Part shown: piece after piece, positions 54,931-64,000 of the stretch | How the letters are laid out: every line of letters begins with the position of its first letter | Position numbering within the stretch: position 1 is the stretch's first letter | Source: Janibacter sp. CX7 | GTDB taxonomy: Bacteria; Actinomycetota; Actinomycetes; Actinomycetales; Dermatophilaceae | Direction: 5' to 3' | DNA: 64,000 nucleotides | Assembly: GCF_024362365.1 (NCBI RefSeq) | Contig: NZ_CP101464.1 | Location: 1,922,001-1,986,000, forward strand | Notes under the pieces: model-generated | What the model was told of the DNA's origin: nothing | The model's database searches: none | The model's input: the letters and a program-made list of their open reading frames with translations, nothing else | Position numbers and translations under genes: made by a program

Positions 54931-56441
54931 TGGACAACCTCACCCACCTCATCGACGGCTTCGGCTCGGCGCTCACGCCGACCAACCTGCTCTTCGCCTG
55001 CGTCGGCGTGCTCCTCGGCACCGCGGTCGGCGTCCTGCCCGGCATCGGCCCGGCCATGACCGTGGCACTGCTGCTCCCAATCACCTACAACGTCGAGCCG
55101 TCGAGCGCCTTCATCATGTTCGCCGGCATCTACTACGGCGGCATGTACGGCGGGTCGACCACCTCGATCCTGCTCAACACCCCCGGAGAGTCCTCGTCGG
55201 TCATCACCGCCATCGAGGGCAACAAGATGGCGAAGGCCGGCAGGGCGGCCCAAGCCCTGGCCACGGCGGCCATCGGCTCCTTCATCGCCGGCGCGATCGG
55301 CACGGCGCTGCTGACCTTCTTCGCGCCGTGGATCGCGGTGCAGGCCGTCAAGCTCGGCGACCCGTCCTACCTCGCGATCATGGTCCTGGCCCTCGTGGCC
55401 GTCACCGCGGTCCTCGGCAGCTCGAAGCTGCGCGGGTTCATCGGGCTCTTCCTCGGCCTGGCCGTCGGCATCGTCGGCATCGACTCGCTCACCGGTCAGA
55501 GCCGCGCGACCTTCGGGATCCCGCTGCTCGGCGACGGCATCGACATCGTCGTCGTGGCCGTCGCGATCTTCGCCATCGGCGAGGCCCTGTGGGTCGCGGC
55601 CTTCCTGCGCCGCCGGCCCCAGGAGATCATCCCCGTGGGCCGGCCGTGGATGGGCAAGGACGACTTCAAGCGCTCGTGGAAGCCGTGGCTGCGCGGTACC
55701 GCCTTCGGCTTCCCCTTCGGCGCGGTGCCGGCCGGTGGCGCGGAGCTGCCGACCTTCCTCTCCTACATCACCGAGCGCAAGCTCTCGAAGCACCCCGAGG
55801 AGTTCGGCAAGGGCGCCATCGAGGGTGTCGCCGGTCCGGAGGCCGCCAACAACGCCTCCGCCGCCGGCACGCTCGTGCCGATGCTGGCCCTCGGTCTGCC
55901 GACCAATGCGACGGCCGCGATCATGCTCGCCGCGATGATGGGCTACGGCATCCAGCCCGGACCCGCGCTCTTCGAGTCCGAGAGCACTCTCGTGTGGACG
56001 CTCATCGCGAGCCTCTTCATCGGCAACTTCCTGCTGCTCGTGCTCAACCTGCCGCTCGCGCCCCTGTGGGCCAAGCTGCTGCGCACCCCGCGTCCGTACC
56101 TCTACGCCGGCATCCTCTTCTTCGCCTCGCTCGGCGCGCTCGCGGTCAACCTGCAGTGGTTCGACCTGGCCCTGCTGCTCTTCTTCGGCCTCGTCGGCCT
56201 GGGCATGAGGCGCTTCGCGATCCCGGTGCTGCCGCTGATCATCGGCGTCATCCTCGGCCCCCGCCTGGAGGAGAACCTGCGCAAGACGCTGCTGCTGTCC
56301 AGCGGCGACTGGAGCGGCCTCTTCAGCGAGCCCGCCGCGGTCGTCGTCTACGGCATCATCGTCATCGGCTTCATCGGCATGGTGGTCGCGGGCTTCGTCC
56401 GTGGCCGCAAGGACACCACGACCTCGGAGGTCTCGGCATGA
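54930..56441 (+). CDS. tctA: Tripartite tricarboxylate transporter, large membrane subunit
   Basis: 503 residues, about twelve helices. The family signatures are [20 protein letters not shown] and [19 protein letters not shown] in the first half, repeated in the second half as [16 protein letters not shown]. It is the channel of a secondary transporter driven by ion gradient. Its stop overlaps the UspA gene start (ATGA). Confidence 0.94.
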   Translation: MDNLTHLIDGFGSALTPTNLLFACVGVLLGTAVGVLPGIGPAMTVALLLPITYNVEPSSAFIMFAGIYYGGMYGGSTTSILLNTPGESSSVITAIEGNKMAKAGRAAQALATAAIGSFIAGAIGTALLTFFAPWIAVQAVKLGDPSYLAIMVLALVAVTAVLGSSKLRGFIGLFLGLAVGIVGIDSLTGQSRATFGIPLLGDGIDIVVVAVAIFAIGEALWVAAFLRRRPQEIIPVGRPWMGKDDFKRSWKPWLRGTAFGFPFGAVPAGGAELPTFLSYITERKLSKHPEEFGKGAIEGVAGPEAANNASAAGTLVPMLALGLPTNATAAIMLAAMMGYGIQPGPALFESESTLVWTLIASLFIGNFLLLVLNLPLAPLWAKLLRTPRPYLYAGILFFASLGALAVNLQWFDLALLLFFGLVGLGMRRFAIPVLPLIIGVILGPRLEENLRKTLLLSSGDWSGLFSEPAAVVVYGIIVIGFIGMVVAGFVRGRKDTTTSEVSA

Positions 56442-56830
56442 CCATCGTCATCGGATACACCCCGGAGCCGGCCAGCGCCCAGGCTCTCGAGCGCGGCCTG
56501 ACCGAGGCCCGGCTGCGCGGCGAGGACGTGCTCCTCGTCAACGCGACGAAGGGAGACGCCTTCGTCGACACCCGCTACGGCCAGCAGGGCGACATCGCCC
56601 GGGTCCGCGAGCAGCTCGAGGCGTCGGGTCTCACCTTCGAGATCAGCCAGCCGATGGGACCCGACATCGCCGACCTCGTCCTCGACGAGGCCGAGCGGGT
56701 CGGCGCCTCGCTCATCGTCATCGGCCTGCGGCACCGCACGCCGGTCGGCAAGCTCCTGCTCGGCTCGACCGCCCAGCGGATCCTGCTCGACGCCACCTGC
56801 CCGGTGCTGGCGGTCAAGCCTCCGCGCTGA
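56438..56830 (+). CDS. Universal stress protein (UspA family)
   Basis: 130 residues, one Usp domain. The ATP-binding tail is [18 protein letters not shown], which keeps the G-2x-G-9x-G/S pattern loosely. It is coupled to tctA by a 4-base overlap, an arrangement seen in some actinobacterial tct operons; a role in tuning the transporter is inferred. It carries one CGAAGGGAG word (56547-56555). Confidence 0.9.
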   Translation: MTIVIGYTPEPASAQALERGLTEARLRGEDVLLVNATKGDAFVDTRYGQQGDIARVREQLEASGLTFEISQPMGPDIADLVLDEAERVGASLIVIGLRHRTPVGKLLLGSTAQRILLDATCPVLAVKPPR

Positions 56831-56855
56831 GGCCGCGACCCACCGCTCGACAAGA

Positions 56856-56904
56856 AAAACTGCCCCTTCGCAAGAGTTCCAAACTCGTGCGAAGGGGCAG
56901 TTTT
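56856..56904. terminator. Bidirectional terminator between the Usp gene and asd
   Basis: 17-bp stem AAAACTGCCCCTTCGCA (56856-56872) with TGCGAAGGGGCAGTTTT (56888-56904); the loop has an inner GAGTT/AACTC stem. The T-run makes it one of the few classical terminators here. It contains the near-match CGAAGGGGC in both arms. Confidence 0.9.
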
Positions 56905-56944
56905 CCGGGTCACCCGAGAATCGTGCGGCCCGTGGGGTTGCGGG

Positions 56945-58033
<1,089 letters not shown>

Positions 58034-58050
58034 GGACGCGGTGGAGCAGG

Positions 58051-59877
58051 TCAGGCGGTCGGCGTGTCGTCCGTCCGCGTGTCCGTGTCGCCCTGCTCGG
58101 TGGTCGTCGAGGGGCCACCGTTGGCGACGACCGGCACGACCTTGTCGCGGTCGATGCCCGCGCCGGGCTCGGCATGGTCGATCGACAGGACGAAGTCGTC
58201 GCCGTGCTCCTTGACCCCCGCGACGACGGCCTGCTTGAGGGCCTCGCGGGCGTAGGCGCGGCGCACCGCCATCGGGTCGGTCTGCAGATCCTTGACCAGT
58301 GCGACCGCCATGCCGATCATGATCAGCACGAAGGGCAGGGCCGCGATGATCGTGATCTGCTGCAGACCGGTCAGTGAGTCCTCGCCGCCGATCGTGAGCA
58401 TGATCGCCGCGGCCGCACCCGTGGCGACACCCCAGAAGACGACCGTGAACTTGTTGGGCTCGAGCGTGCCGCGCTCGCTCAGCGAGCCCATGACGATCGA
58501 GGCCGCGTCGGCACCCGAGACGAAGAAGATCGCCACGAGGACCATGACGAGGATCGAGGTGACCCCCGCCCAGGGCATCGAGTCGAGGAGCGCGAAGAGC
58601 GTGCTCTCCTCGCCGTCGCCGAACTTGTCGAGCGTCGCGCCCATCTCCTGCGCCTTGATGGCGGCGCCACCGAAGATCGCGAACCAGATGAGGCTCACCG
58701 TGCTCGGGACGAGCAGGACGCCGGTGACGAACTCACGGATGGTGCGGCCGCGGGAGATGCGGGCGATGAACATGCCGACGAAGGGGGTCCAGCTGACCCA
58801 CCAGGCCCAGTAGAAGATCGTCCATCCGGACAGCCACGACTTGATGCCGTGCTCGCCCTGCGCGTTGGTGCGCGCGGAGTACTCCATGAGGTGGTGGAAG
58901 TAGGTGCCGAGCGACGTCGGGACGAGGTTGAGGATGAAGATCGTCGGGCCGAGGACGAAGACGAAGAGCGCCAGGACGAAGGCCAGCACCATGTTGGTGT
59001 TGGACAGCCACTGGATGCCCTTCTCGACGCCGGACACGGCGGAGAAGATGAAGCAGATGGTCAGCACCACGATGATCAGCACGAGCACCGTGTTGGTCAC
59101 GTCGTCGGCCCAGCCGACGATCTTGGCACCGGAGGCGATCTGCAGGGCGCCCAGGCCCAGCGAGGTCGCCGAGCCGAAGAGCGTGGCGAAGATCGCGAAG
59201 ATGTCGATGACCTTGCCCACCGGGCCGTTGACCTGGCGCTTGCCGATGAGCGGCTCGAAGACCGCGCTGATCGTCAGGCCGCGGCCCTTGCGGAAGACGC
59301 CGTAACCGATGGCCAGACCGGCCACCGTGTAGATCGCCCACGGGTGCAGGGTCCAGTGGAAGAGCGTGGTCGCCATCGCGGTGCGGGTCGAGCTGTCGTT
59401 GCCCGCCTCACCGGTGCCGGGCGGCGGGGTGATGTAGTGGGCCAGCGGCTCGGCCGCACCCCAGAACATCAGGCCGATGCCCATGCCGGCGGAGAACATC
59501 ATCGCGATCCACGAGATGGTGCGGAACTCCGGCTCCTCGCCGTCGGCGCCGAGCGGGATGTTGCCGTACTTGCTCGCCGCGAGCCAGATGACGAAGAAGA
59601 CGAAGCCGGTGGACGCGAGGGCGAAGAGCCAGCCGGTGTTGGTCACGACCCAGTCCAGGCCGCTGGCCGAGGCATCGGACAGCGACGAGGTGCTGATGAC
59701 GCCCCAGAGCACGAAGGCGAGGGACAGCACGGCGGTGATGCCGAAGACGATCCAGTCGATCCCCAGCTTGTCCTGCTTGCGGATGATCCGGGGCTCGAGA
59801 GCCGGGTGGTCCACCCGGCGGGTGTCGCGCGGCGGCGCGTTGCGTCCGGAGGTCGAGGTCTGCGTAGGTTCAGTCAC
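58051..59877 (-). CDS. BCCT family betaine/choline/carnitine transporter
   Basis: 608 residues, twelve helices. The glycine-rich helix GMGIGLMFWGAAEP and the Trp-rich signature WTIFYWAWWVSWTPFVGMFIAR match BetP-like sodium-coupled uptake of compatible solutes. A charged C-terminal tail of about 80 residues could be the osmosensor, as in BetP. GTG 59877 is the likely start. The 145-base gap before it holds two TCGTGACC copies (60004 and 60015) and no gene. Confidence 0.93.
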   Translation of the reverse strand: MTEPTQTSTSGRNAPPRDTRRVDHPALEPRIIRKQDKLGIDWIVFGITAVLSLAFVLWGVISTSSLSDASASGLDWVVTNTGWLFALASTGFVFFVIWLAASKYGNIPLGADGEEPEFRTISWIAMMFSAGMGIGLMFWGAAEPLAHYITPPPGTGEAGNDSSTRTAMATTLFHWTLHPWAIYTVAGLAIGYGVFRKGRGLTISAVFEPLIGKRQVNGPVGKVIDIFAIFATLFGSATSLGLGALQIASGAKIVGWADDVTNTVLVLIIVVLTICFIFSAVSGVEKGIQWLSNTNMVLAFVLALFVFVLGPTIFILNLVPTSLGTYFHHLMEYSARTNAQGEHGIKSWLSGWTIFYWAWWVSWTPFVGMFIARISRGRTIREFVTGVLLVPSTVSLIWFAIFGGAAIKAQEMGATLDKFGDGEESTLFALLDSMPWAGVTSILVMVLVAIFFVSGADAASIVMGSLSERGTLEPNKFTVVFWGVATGAAAAIMLTIGGEDSLTGLQQITIIAALPFVLIMIGMAVALVKDLQTDPMAVRRAYAREALKQAVVAGVKEHGDDFVLSIDHAEPGAGIDRDKVVPVVANGGPSTTTEQGDTDTRTDDTPTA

Positions 59878-60022
59878 GTGTCAGGTGGGCCCAGCGCACA
59901 CGCGGGCCACTCCTCCCGTAGGCGATTGAGATGGCGTATGCCGCTCGAGAATCACCCGGGCGACCCTCCACCTTGGCCCGAGGAGGTCAGAGAACCCAAA
60001 CCGTCGTGACCTTTTCGTGACC

Positions 60023-60958
60023 TCAGAAGCCCAGTCGCTGCAGCTGCTTCGGGTCGCGCTGCCAGTCCTTGGCCACCTTGACGTGCAGGTCGAGGAAGAC
60101 CTTCTCCCCCAGCAGCCGCTCGATCCCCTGGCGGGCCGTCGTGCCGACCTCGCGCAGCCGCGAGCCTCCCCGACCGATGATGATCGCCTTCTGGCTGTCG
60201 CGCTCGACGAAGACGTTGACCCGCACGTCGAGCATCGGGTCGTCCTCGGGCCGACCCTCGCGGGGCACGATCTCCTCGACGACGACGGCCAGGCTGTGCG
60301 GGAGCTCGTCGCGCACGCCCTCGAGGGCCGCCTCGCGGACGAGCTCGGCGATCATCTTCTCCTCGTCCTCGTCGGTCAGCTGGTCCTCGGGGTAGAGCGG
60401 GGCCGGCGAGGGCGGCAGGTGCTCGGCGAGCACCCGCAGCACGTCGTCGACCTGGTCGCCGCGCACGGCCGAGCACGGGACGATCGCGGTCCAGTCGCCG
60501 AGCTGGTCGATGGCGATGAGGTGCTCGGCGAGCCGCTCGCGGTCGACGGAGTCGCTCTTGGTCGCGATGGCGACGACGGGCACCCGCTTGGCCCGCTGCA
60601 GCTCGGCGAGGTCCTTGGCGATAAAGGTGTCTCCGGGCCCGATCCGCTGGTCGGCCGGCAGGCAGAAGCCGATGACGTCGACCTCGAGCAGGGTCTCGCG
60701 GACGAGGTCGTTGAGCCGCTCGCCGAGCAGCGTGCGCGGCTTGTGCAGCCCGGGTGTGTCGACGAGGACGAGCTGCTCGTGGTCGCGCGTGACGATGCCA
60801 CGGATCGTGTGCCGGGTCGTCTGCGGCTTGCTGGAGGTGATGGCCACCTTGTCGCCGACGAGCGCGTTGGTCAGCGTCGACTTGCCGGCATTGGGCCGCC
60901 CGACGAGGCAGGCGAAGCCCGCGCGCCACTGGCCCTGGGTCTGCTCGTCCATGCTCAT
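60023..60958 (-). CDS. era: GTPase Era
   Basis: 311 residues. GTPase that helps assemble the 30S ribosomal subunit. G1 GRPNAGKST, G3 DTPG, G4 TKSD and a C-terminal KH domain with IIIGRGGSRLREVG. ATG 60958 overlaps the stop of the CNNM gene (ATGA); a second ATG at 60952 is possible. Confidence 0.96.
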   Translation of the reverse strand: MSMDEQTQGQWRAGFACLVGRPNAGKSTLTNALVGDKVAITSSKPQTTRHTIRGIVTRDHEQLVLVDTPGLHKPRTLLGERLNDLVRETLLEVDVIGFCLPADQRIGPGDTFIAKDLAELQRAKRVPVVAIATKSDSVDRERLAEHLIAIDQLGDWTAIVPCSAVRGDQVDDVLRVLAEHLPPSPAPLYPEDQLTDEDEEKMIAELVREAALEGVRDELPHSLAVVVEEIVPREGRPEDDPMLDVRVNVFVERDSQKAIIIGRGGSRLREVGTTARQGIERLLGEKVFLDLHVKVAKDWQRDPKQLQRLGF

Positions 60959-62247
60959 GCCCCGATCTGGTCGTGCTCGCGTGCCTGGTCGTCGGCGGGG
61001 TCGACCCGCTCGACGATGACCGTCGCGATGCGGTGCTGTCGTCCCGACATCTTCTCAGCCGTGAGGGAGAGACCGCCCACCTCGCAGCGGGCGCCGACGA
61101 TCGGCACCCGTCCGGTGATCTTGCCGATGAGGCCGCCGACGGTGTCGACCTCCTCCTCGTCGATCGTCACCTCGAAGAGCTCGGCGAGGTCGTCGACGTG
61201 CATGCCGGCCGGCACCCGCGTGCGGCCGTCGTCGAGCTCCTCGACCCCGGGCCCCTCGCGGTCGTACTCGTCGGTGATCTCGCCGACGATCTCCTCGAGG
61301 ATGTCCTCGATCGTCACCAGGCCGGCGGTGCCGCCGTACTCGTCGACGACGATCGCGGCGTGGATCTGGTCGCGCTGCATCTCGCGCAGCAGCTGGTCGA
61401 CGGGCTTGCTGTCGGGGACGAAGGGGGCCGGCCGCATGAAGTCCTCGACGGCCCGGTCGCGCACCTCCTCGTCGGCGAGCAGCCGGCGCACGACGTCCTT
61501 GAGGTAGAGCAGGCCGACGATGTCGTCGCTCGACTCCCCGACGACCGGGACCCGGGAGAACCCCGAGCGGATGAAGAGGTTGAGCGCCTTGCGCGCCGGC
61601 TTGTCCGACTCGATGGTGATCATGTCGGTCCGCGGCACCATCACCTCGCCGGCAAGGGTGTCACCGAGCTCGAAGACCGAGTGGAGCATGTCGCGCTCCT
61701 CGTCCTCGATGAGCTCCGACTCCCCCGCGAGATCGAGCAGGTCACGCAGCTCCGCCTCGGAGCGGAAGGGCCCGTCACGGTAGCCACGGCCCGGCGTGAC
61801 GGCATTGCCGATGGTGACGAGCAGGCGGGCAACCGGCCCGAGGACCCGCCGCAGCCCGACGACGAAGGGGGCGGCCGCCAGGGCCACCGCGGTGCTGTGC
61901 TGCTGGCCCAGGGTGCGCGGCGAGACGCCGACGAGCACGAAGGTCACGACGACCATGATCGCCGCCGACACGAGCAGCGCCACCCAGGTGCGCTCGACCT
62001 CCTCGACGACGACGAGCGTGATGAGCACGGCGGCACTCGCCTCGGCGGTCGCGCGGAGGAAGGCGAGCACGGAGATGTGCCCCGCGCTGTCGGCGAGGAC
62101 CTGGCGCAGGGCCGCGGCGCCGCGCCGCCCTTCGCTCTCGGCCTCGTCGGCCGCGACCCGCGACGCGGAGATGATCGCGGCGTCGGCGAGGGTGAGGACG
62201 AAGGCGGCGACGATCGCGGCGACCGCGCCGACGAGCAGGCTCGTCAC
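60955..62247 (-). CDS. CNNM/CorC-type protein (DUF21, CBS pair, transporter-associated domain)
   Basis: 430 residues. The N-terminal DUF21 membrane domain (residues 1 to about 150) is followed by two CBS domains ([55 protein letters not shown]) and a C-terminal CorC_HlyC domain. Relatives export magnesium or are annotated as hemolysins; the former is more likely. GTG 62247 overlaps the ybeY stop. It holds two CGAAGGGGG words in the minus-strand CCCCCTTCG sense (61419, 61863). Confidence 0.92.
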   Translation of the reverse strand: MTSLLVGAVAAIVAAFVLTLADAAIISASRVAADEAESEGRRGAAALRQVLADSAGHISVLAFLRATAEASAAVLITLVVVEEVERTWVALLVSAAIMVVVTFVLVGVSPRTLGQQHSTAVALAAAPFVVGLRRVLGPVARLLVTIGNAVTPGRGYRDGPFRSEAELRDLLDLAGESELIEDEERDMLHSVFELGDTLAGEVMVPRTDMITIESDKPARKALNLFIRSGFSRVPVVGESSDDIVGLLYLKDVVRRLLADEEVRDRAVEDFMRPAPFVPDSKPVDQLLREMQRDQIHAAIVVDEYGGTAGLVTIEDILEEIVGEITDEYDREGPGVEELDDGRTRVPAGMHVDDLAELFEVTIDEEEVDTVGGLIGKITGRVPIVGARCEVGGLSLTAEKMSGRQHRIATVIVERVDPADDQAREHDQIGA

Positions 62248-62714
62248 GCCTCGGCCTCCCGGCCCCGCCCGGCGAGGAAGGTGAGCAGGAGCTGGCGCTG
62301 CAGCTCGAACATCTCGCGCTCCTCCTCCGGCTCGGCGTGGTCGTAGCCGAGCAGGTGGAGGATGCCGTGGGTCGTGAGCAGCAGCATCTCCTCGATCGCA
62401 GCGTGACCGGCCGTCACCGCCTGCTTCTCGGCGACGGAGGGGCACAGCACGATGTCGCCGAGGACGCCCTCCATCGGCGCCTCGCCCTCGCGCCCGGGCC
62501 GCAGCTCGTCCATGGGGAAGCTCATGACGTCGGTCGGGCCCGCGAGGTCCATCCACTGCTCGTGCAGGACGGTCATCGTCGCCTCGTCGACGAAGCGGAT
62601 GCACAGCTCGGCCTGCGGGTGCACCCGCATCTGCTCGAGCACATAGCGGCTGATGTCGACGAACTCGGTCTCGTCGACGACGTGGTCGGTCTCGTTGAGC
62701 ACGTCGATGCTCAT
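62244..62714 (-). CDS. ybeY: Endoribonuclease YbeY
   Basis: 156 residues. Zinc-dependent RNase for 16S rRNA 3' maturation and ribosome quality control. The H3 zinc motif [11 protein letters not shown] is intact. ATG overlaps the phoH stop by four bases and its own stop overlaps the next start, so phoH-ybeY-CNNM-era form one coupled operon. Confidence 0.96.
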   Translation of the reverse strand: MSIDVLNETDHVVDETEFVDISRYVLEQMRVHPQAELCIRFVDEATMTVLHEQWMDLAGPTDVMSFPMDELRPGREGEAPMEGVLGDIVLCPSVAEKQAVTAGHAAIEEMLLLTTHGILHLLGYDHAEPEEEREMFELQRQLLLTFLAGRGREAEA

Positions 62715-63763
62715 GCGCGCTCCCCCTTCGTGGCGTCGTAGCGGTCGTAGGCACCGACGATCTCGCCGACGAGGCGGTGGCGCACGACGTCGGCGGCGTC
62801 GAGGTGCGCGAAGTGCACGCCGTCGATGTCGGTGAGGATGCGCTGGACCACCTTGAGCCCGGACTGGGTGCCGCCGGGCAGGTCGACCTGGCTGGTGTCC
62901 CCCGTGACGACCATCTTGGAGCCGAAGCCGAGGCGGGTGAGGAACATCTTCATCTGCTCGGGCGAGGTGTTCTGCGCCTCGTCGAGGATGATGAAGGAGT
63001 CGTTGAGCGTGCGACCGCGCATGAAGGCCAGCGGCGCCACCTCGATGGTCCCGGCGGCCATGAGCCGCGGGATCGTCTCGGGGTCGATCATGTCGTGCAG
63101 CGCGTCGTAGAGCGGGCGCAGGTAGGGGTCGATCTTGTCGTTGAGCGTGCCGGGCAGGAAGCCGAGCTTCTCCCCCGCCTCGACCGCCGGCCGGGTGAGG
63201 ATGATCCGGTTGACCTGCTTGGCCTGCAGGGCCGCCACGGCCTTGGCCATGGCGAGATAGGTCTTGCCGGTGCCGGCCGGGCCGATGCCGAAGACGACGG
63301 TGTTGTCGCCGATCGCGTCGACGTAGTGCTTCTGCCCCAGCGTCTTGGGCCGGATCGTGCGGCCGCGGTTGGAGACGATGTTGGTCGTCAGCACGTCGGC
63401 GGGCCGCTCGCGGGTCTGGCCGCGCAGCATGGTGATCGAGCGCTCGACGGCGTCCCTGTTGAGGGGCTGCCCGGCCTCGAGGATCTCGATGAGCTCGTCG
63501 AGCAGGCGGTCGATGACCTCGAGGTCACCGCTCGGCCCCTGGAGGCGGAACTCGTTGCCGCGCACGAGGATCTCGGTGCGCGGGAAGGCTCGCTCCATCG
63601 TCCGCAGGAGCTCGTCGGTCGGGCCGAGGAGGCTGACCATCTGGATGTTGTCGGGCAGGACGATGGTCTGCTGGACCCGGGGGGCGGTGCCGGGGGCACC
63701 CGCGCGGGGGTCGTCGGTGATCGCGTCGAGGGCGCGCAGGTCGGGCTGGTCTGATGAGGGCAT
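62711..63763 (-). CDS. phoH: PhoH-like ATPase
   Basis: 350 residues. An N-terminal KH-like segment ([20 protein letters not shown]) is followed by the PhoH domain with Walker A GPAGTGKT and Walker [15 protein letters not shown]. Widely conserved next to ybeY and probably linked to RNA metabolism. A TAGAAT -10 hexamer 16 bases before ATG 63763 gives a very short leader. Confidence 0.94.
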   Translation of the reverse strand: MPSSDQPDLRALDAITDDPRAGAPGTAPRVQQTIVLPDNIQMVSLLGPTDELLRTMERAFPRTEILVRGNEFRLQGPSGDLEVIDRLLDELIEILEAGQPLNRDAVERSITMLRGQTRERPADVLTTNIVSNRGRTIRPKTLGQKHYVDAIGDNTVVFGIGPAGTGKTYLAMAKAVAALQAKQVNRIILTRPAVEAGEKLGFLPGTLNDKIDPYLRPLYDALHDMIDPETIPRLMAAGTIEVAPLAFMRGRTLNDSFIILDEAQNTSPEQMKMFLTRLGFGSKMVVTGDTSQVDLPGGTQSGLKVVQRILTDIDGVHFAHLDAADVVRHRLVGEIVGAYDRYDATKGERA

Positions 63764-63799
63764 CGTGCTGCTGATTCTACGGGCTCGGCGCCGGGGCGA

Positions 63800-64000
63800 T
63801 CATCGCCAGCGGCCCATCGCGCTGAGCACGGCGATGGCTGCCGGGCCTGCGGTGGAGGCGCGCAGGACCTCGCTGCCCAGCCGCACCGGCTGCGCACCGG
63901 CGGCGACGAATCGCTCGAGCTCCTGCGGCGAGATCCCGCCCTCGGGCCCGACGACGAGGAGGACCTCCCCTGCGCCCGGCAGGTCCGCCGTGGCCAGCGG
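63800..64000 (-). CDS. rsmE: 16S rRNA (uracil-1498-N3)-methyltransferase RsmE (5' truncated)
   Basis: The last 66 codons on the minus strand, running in from beyond the window. The SPOUT knot motif VGPEGGISPQELERF and the SAM-binding loop RLGSEVLRASTAGPAA identify RsmE, which methylates U1498 of 16S rRNA. The stop (63800-63802) is 37 bases before phoH, in the common actinobacterial order rsmE-phoH-ybeY. Confidence 0.9.
   Translation of the reverse strand, partial: PLATADLPGAGEVLLVVGPEGGISPQELERFVAAGAQPVRLGSEVLRASTAGPAAIAVLSAMGRWR

Noticed and set aside
60955..62247. Calling the CNNM protein a hemolysin
   Set aside because: The label comes from an old annotation of TlyC-like proteins. DUF21 plus CBS domains fits magnesium/cation export better.

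Overview
The window is very GC-rich, densely packed chromosomal DNA of an actinobacterium. Supporting signs are FasR-type control of a fabD-fabH-acpP-fabF-accD cluster, homodimeric AceE, GluABCD glutamate uptake, a DUF3145 protein next to a CAT tRNA, a TCGAAC-N4-GTTCGA LexA box and a leuA leader peptide. Gene families and order suggest Micrococcales, perhaps near Intrasporangiaceae; that placement is inference. Nearly all genes are intact. No insertion sequence, prophage, CRISPR array or rRNA was seen, and no gene-free stretch exceeds 300 bases.

Layout. 1-9.6 kb: the end of fdhD, pyruvate dehydrogenase aceE, two tandem secreted paralogues, a MOSC protein, a secreted glycerophosphodiesterase, argG and fasR. 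9.6-15 kb: the FAS II operon, ending in an acyl-CoA carboxylase beta subunit. 15-18.4 kb: gluABCD. 18.4-25.1 kb: a secreted amine/amino-acid oxidase with an exported Rid protein, DUF3145, tRNA-CAT, small secreted proteins, an ACT-domain regulator, an orphan GluB-like lipoprotein and tRNA-Asn. 25.1-31.7 kb (minus strand): a 2OG-Fe(II) oxygenase, a hypothetical protein, dnaG, a three-gene operon headed by a WXG-calpain protease, and dgt. 31.8-41.5 kb: pyruvate carboxylase, dusB, a CDF transporter, a rhodanese, two hydrolases and glyS. 41.5-44.7 kb: znuACB-zur behind two Zur boxes. 44.7-50.9 kb: a glutamine amidotransferase, uppS, recO, SOS-type alkB, DUF2157 and leuA with its attenuator. 51-56.8 kb: a CitAB-like two-component system divergent from tctCBA and a universal stress protein. 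56.9-64 kb: asd, a BCCT transporter, and the era / CNNM / ybeY / phoH / rsmE block.

Three things stand out. First, a short word, CGAAGGGRG, occurs about 49 times in both orientations. It sits in genes on locally rare codons and forms inverted pairs in six terminators, much as DNA-uptake or recombination signals do in other bacteria. Second, an operon at 28.7-30.4 kb encodes a protein with a WXG100-like N-terminus and a complete calpain Cys-His-Asn triad, translationally coupled to a small protein and a lipoprotein; this is a candidate secreted protease effector with partners. Third, many genes have a -10 hexamer 12-13 nt before the start codon, which implies frequent leaderless transcription.

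Regulation can be read directly at several places: Zur at znuA, LexA at alkB, Leu-codon attenuation at leuA, and a possible FasR operator before fabD.
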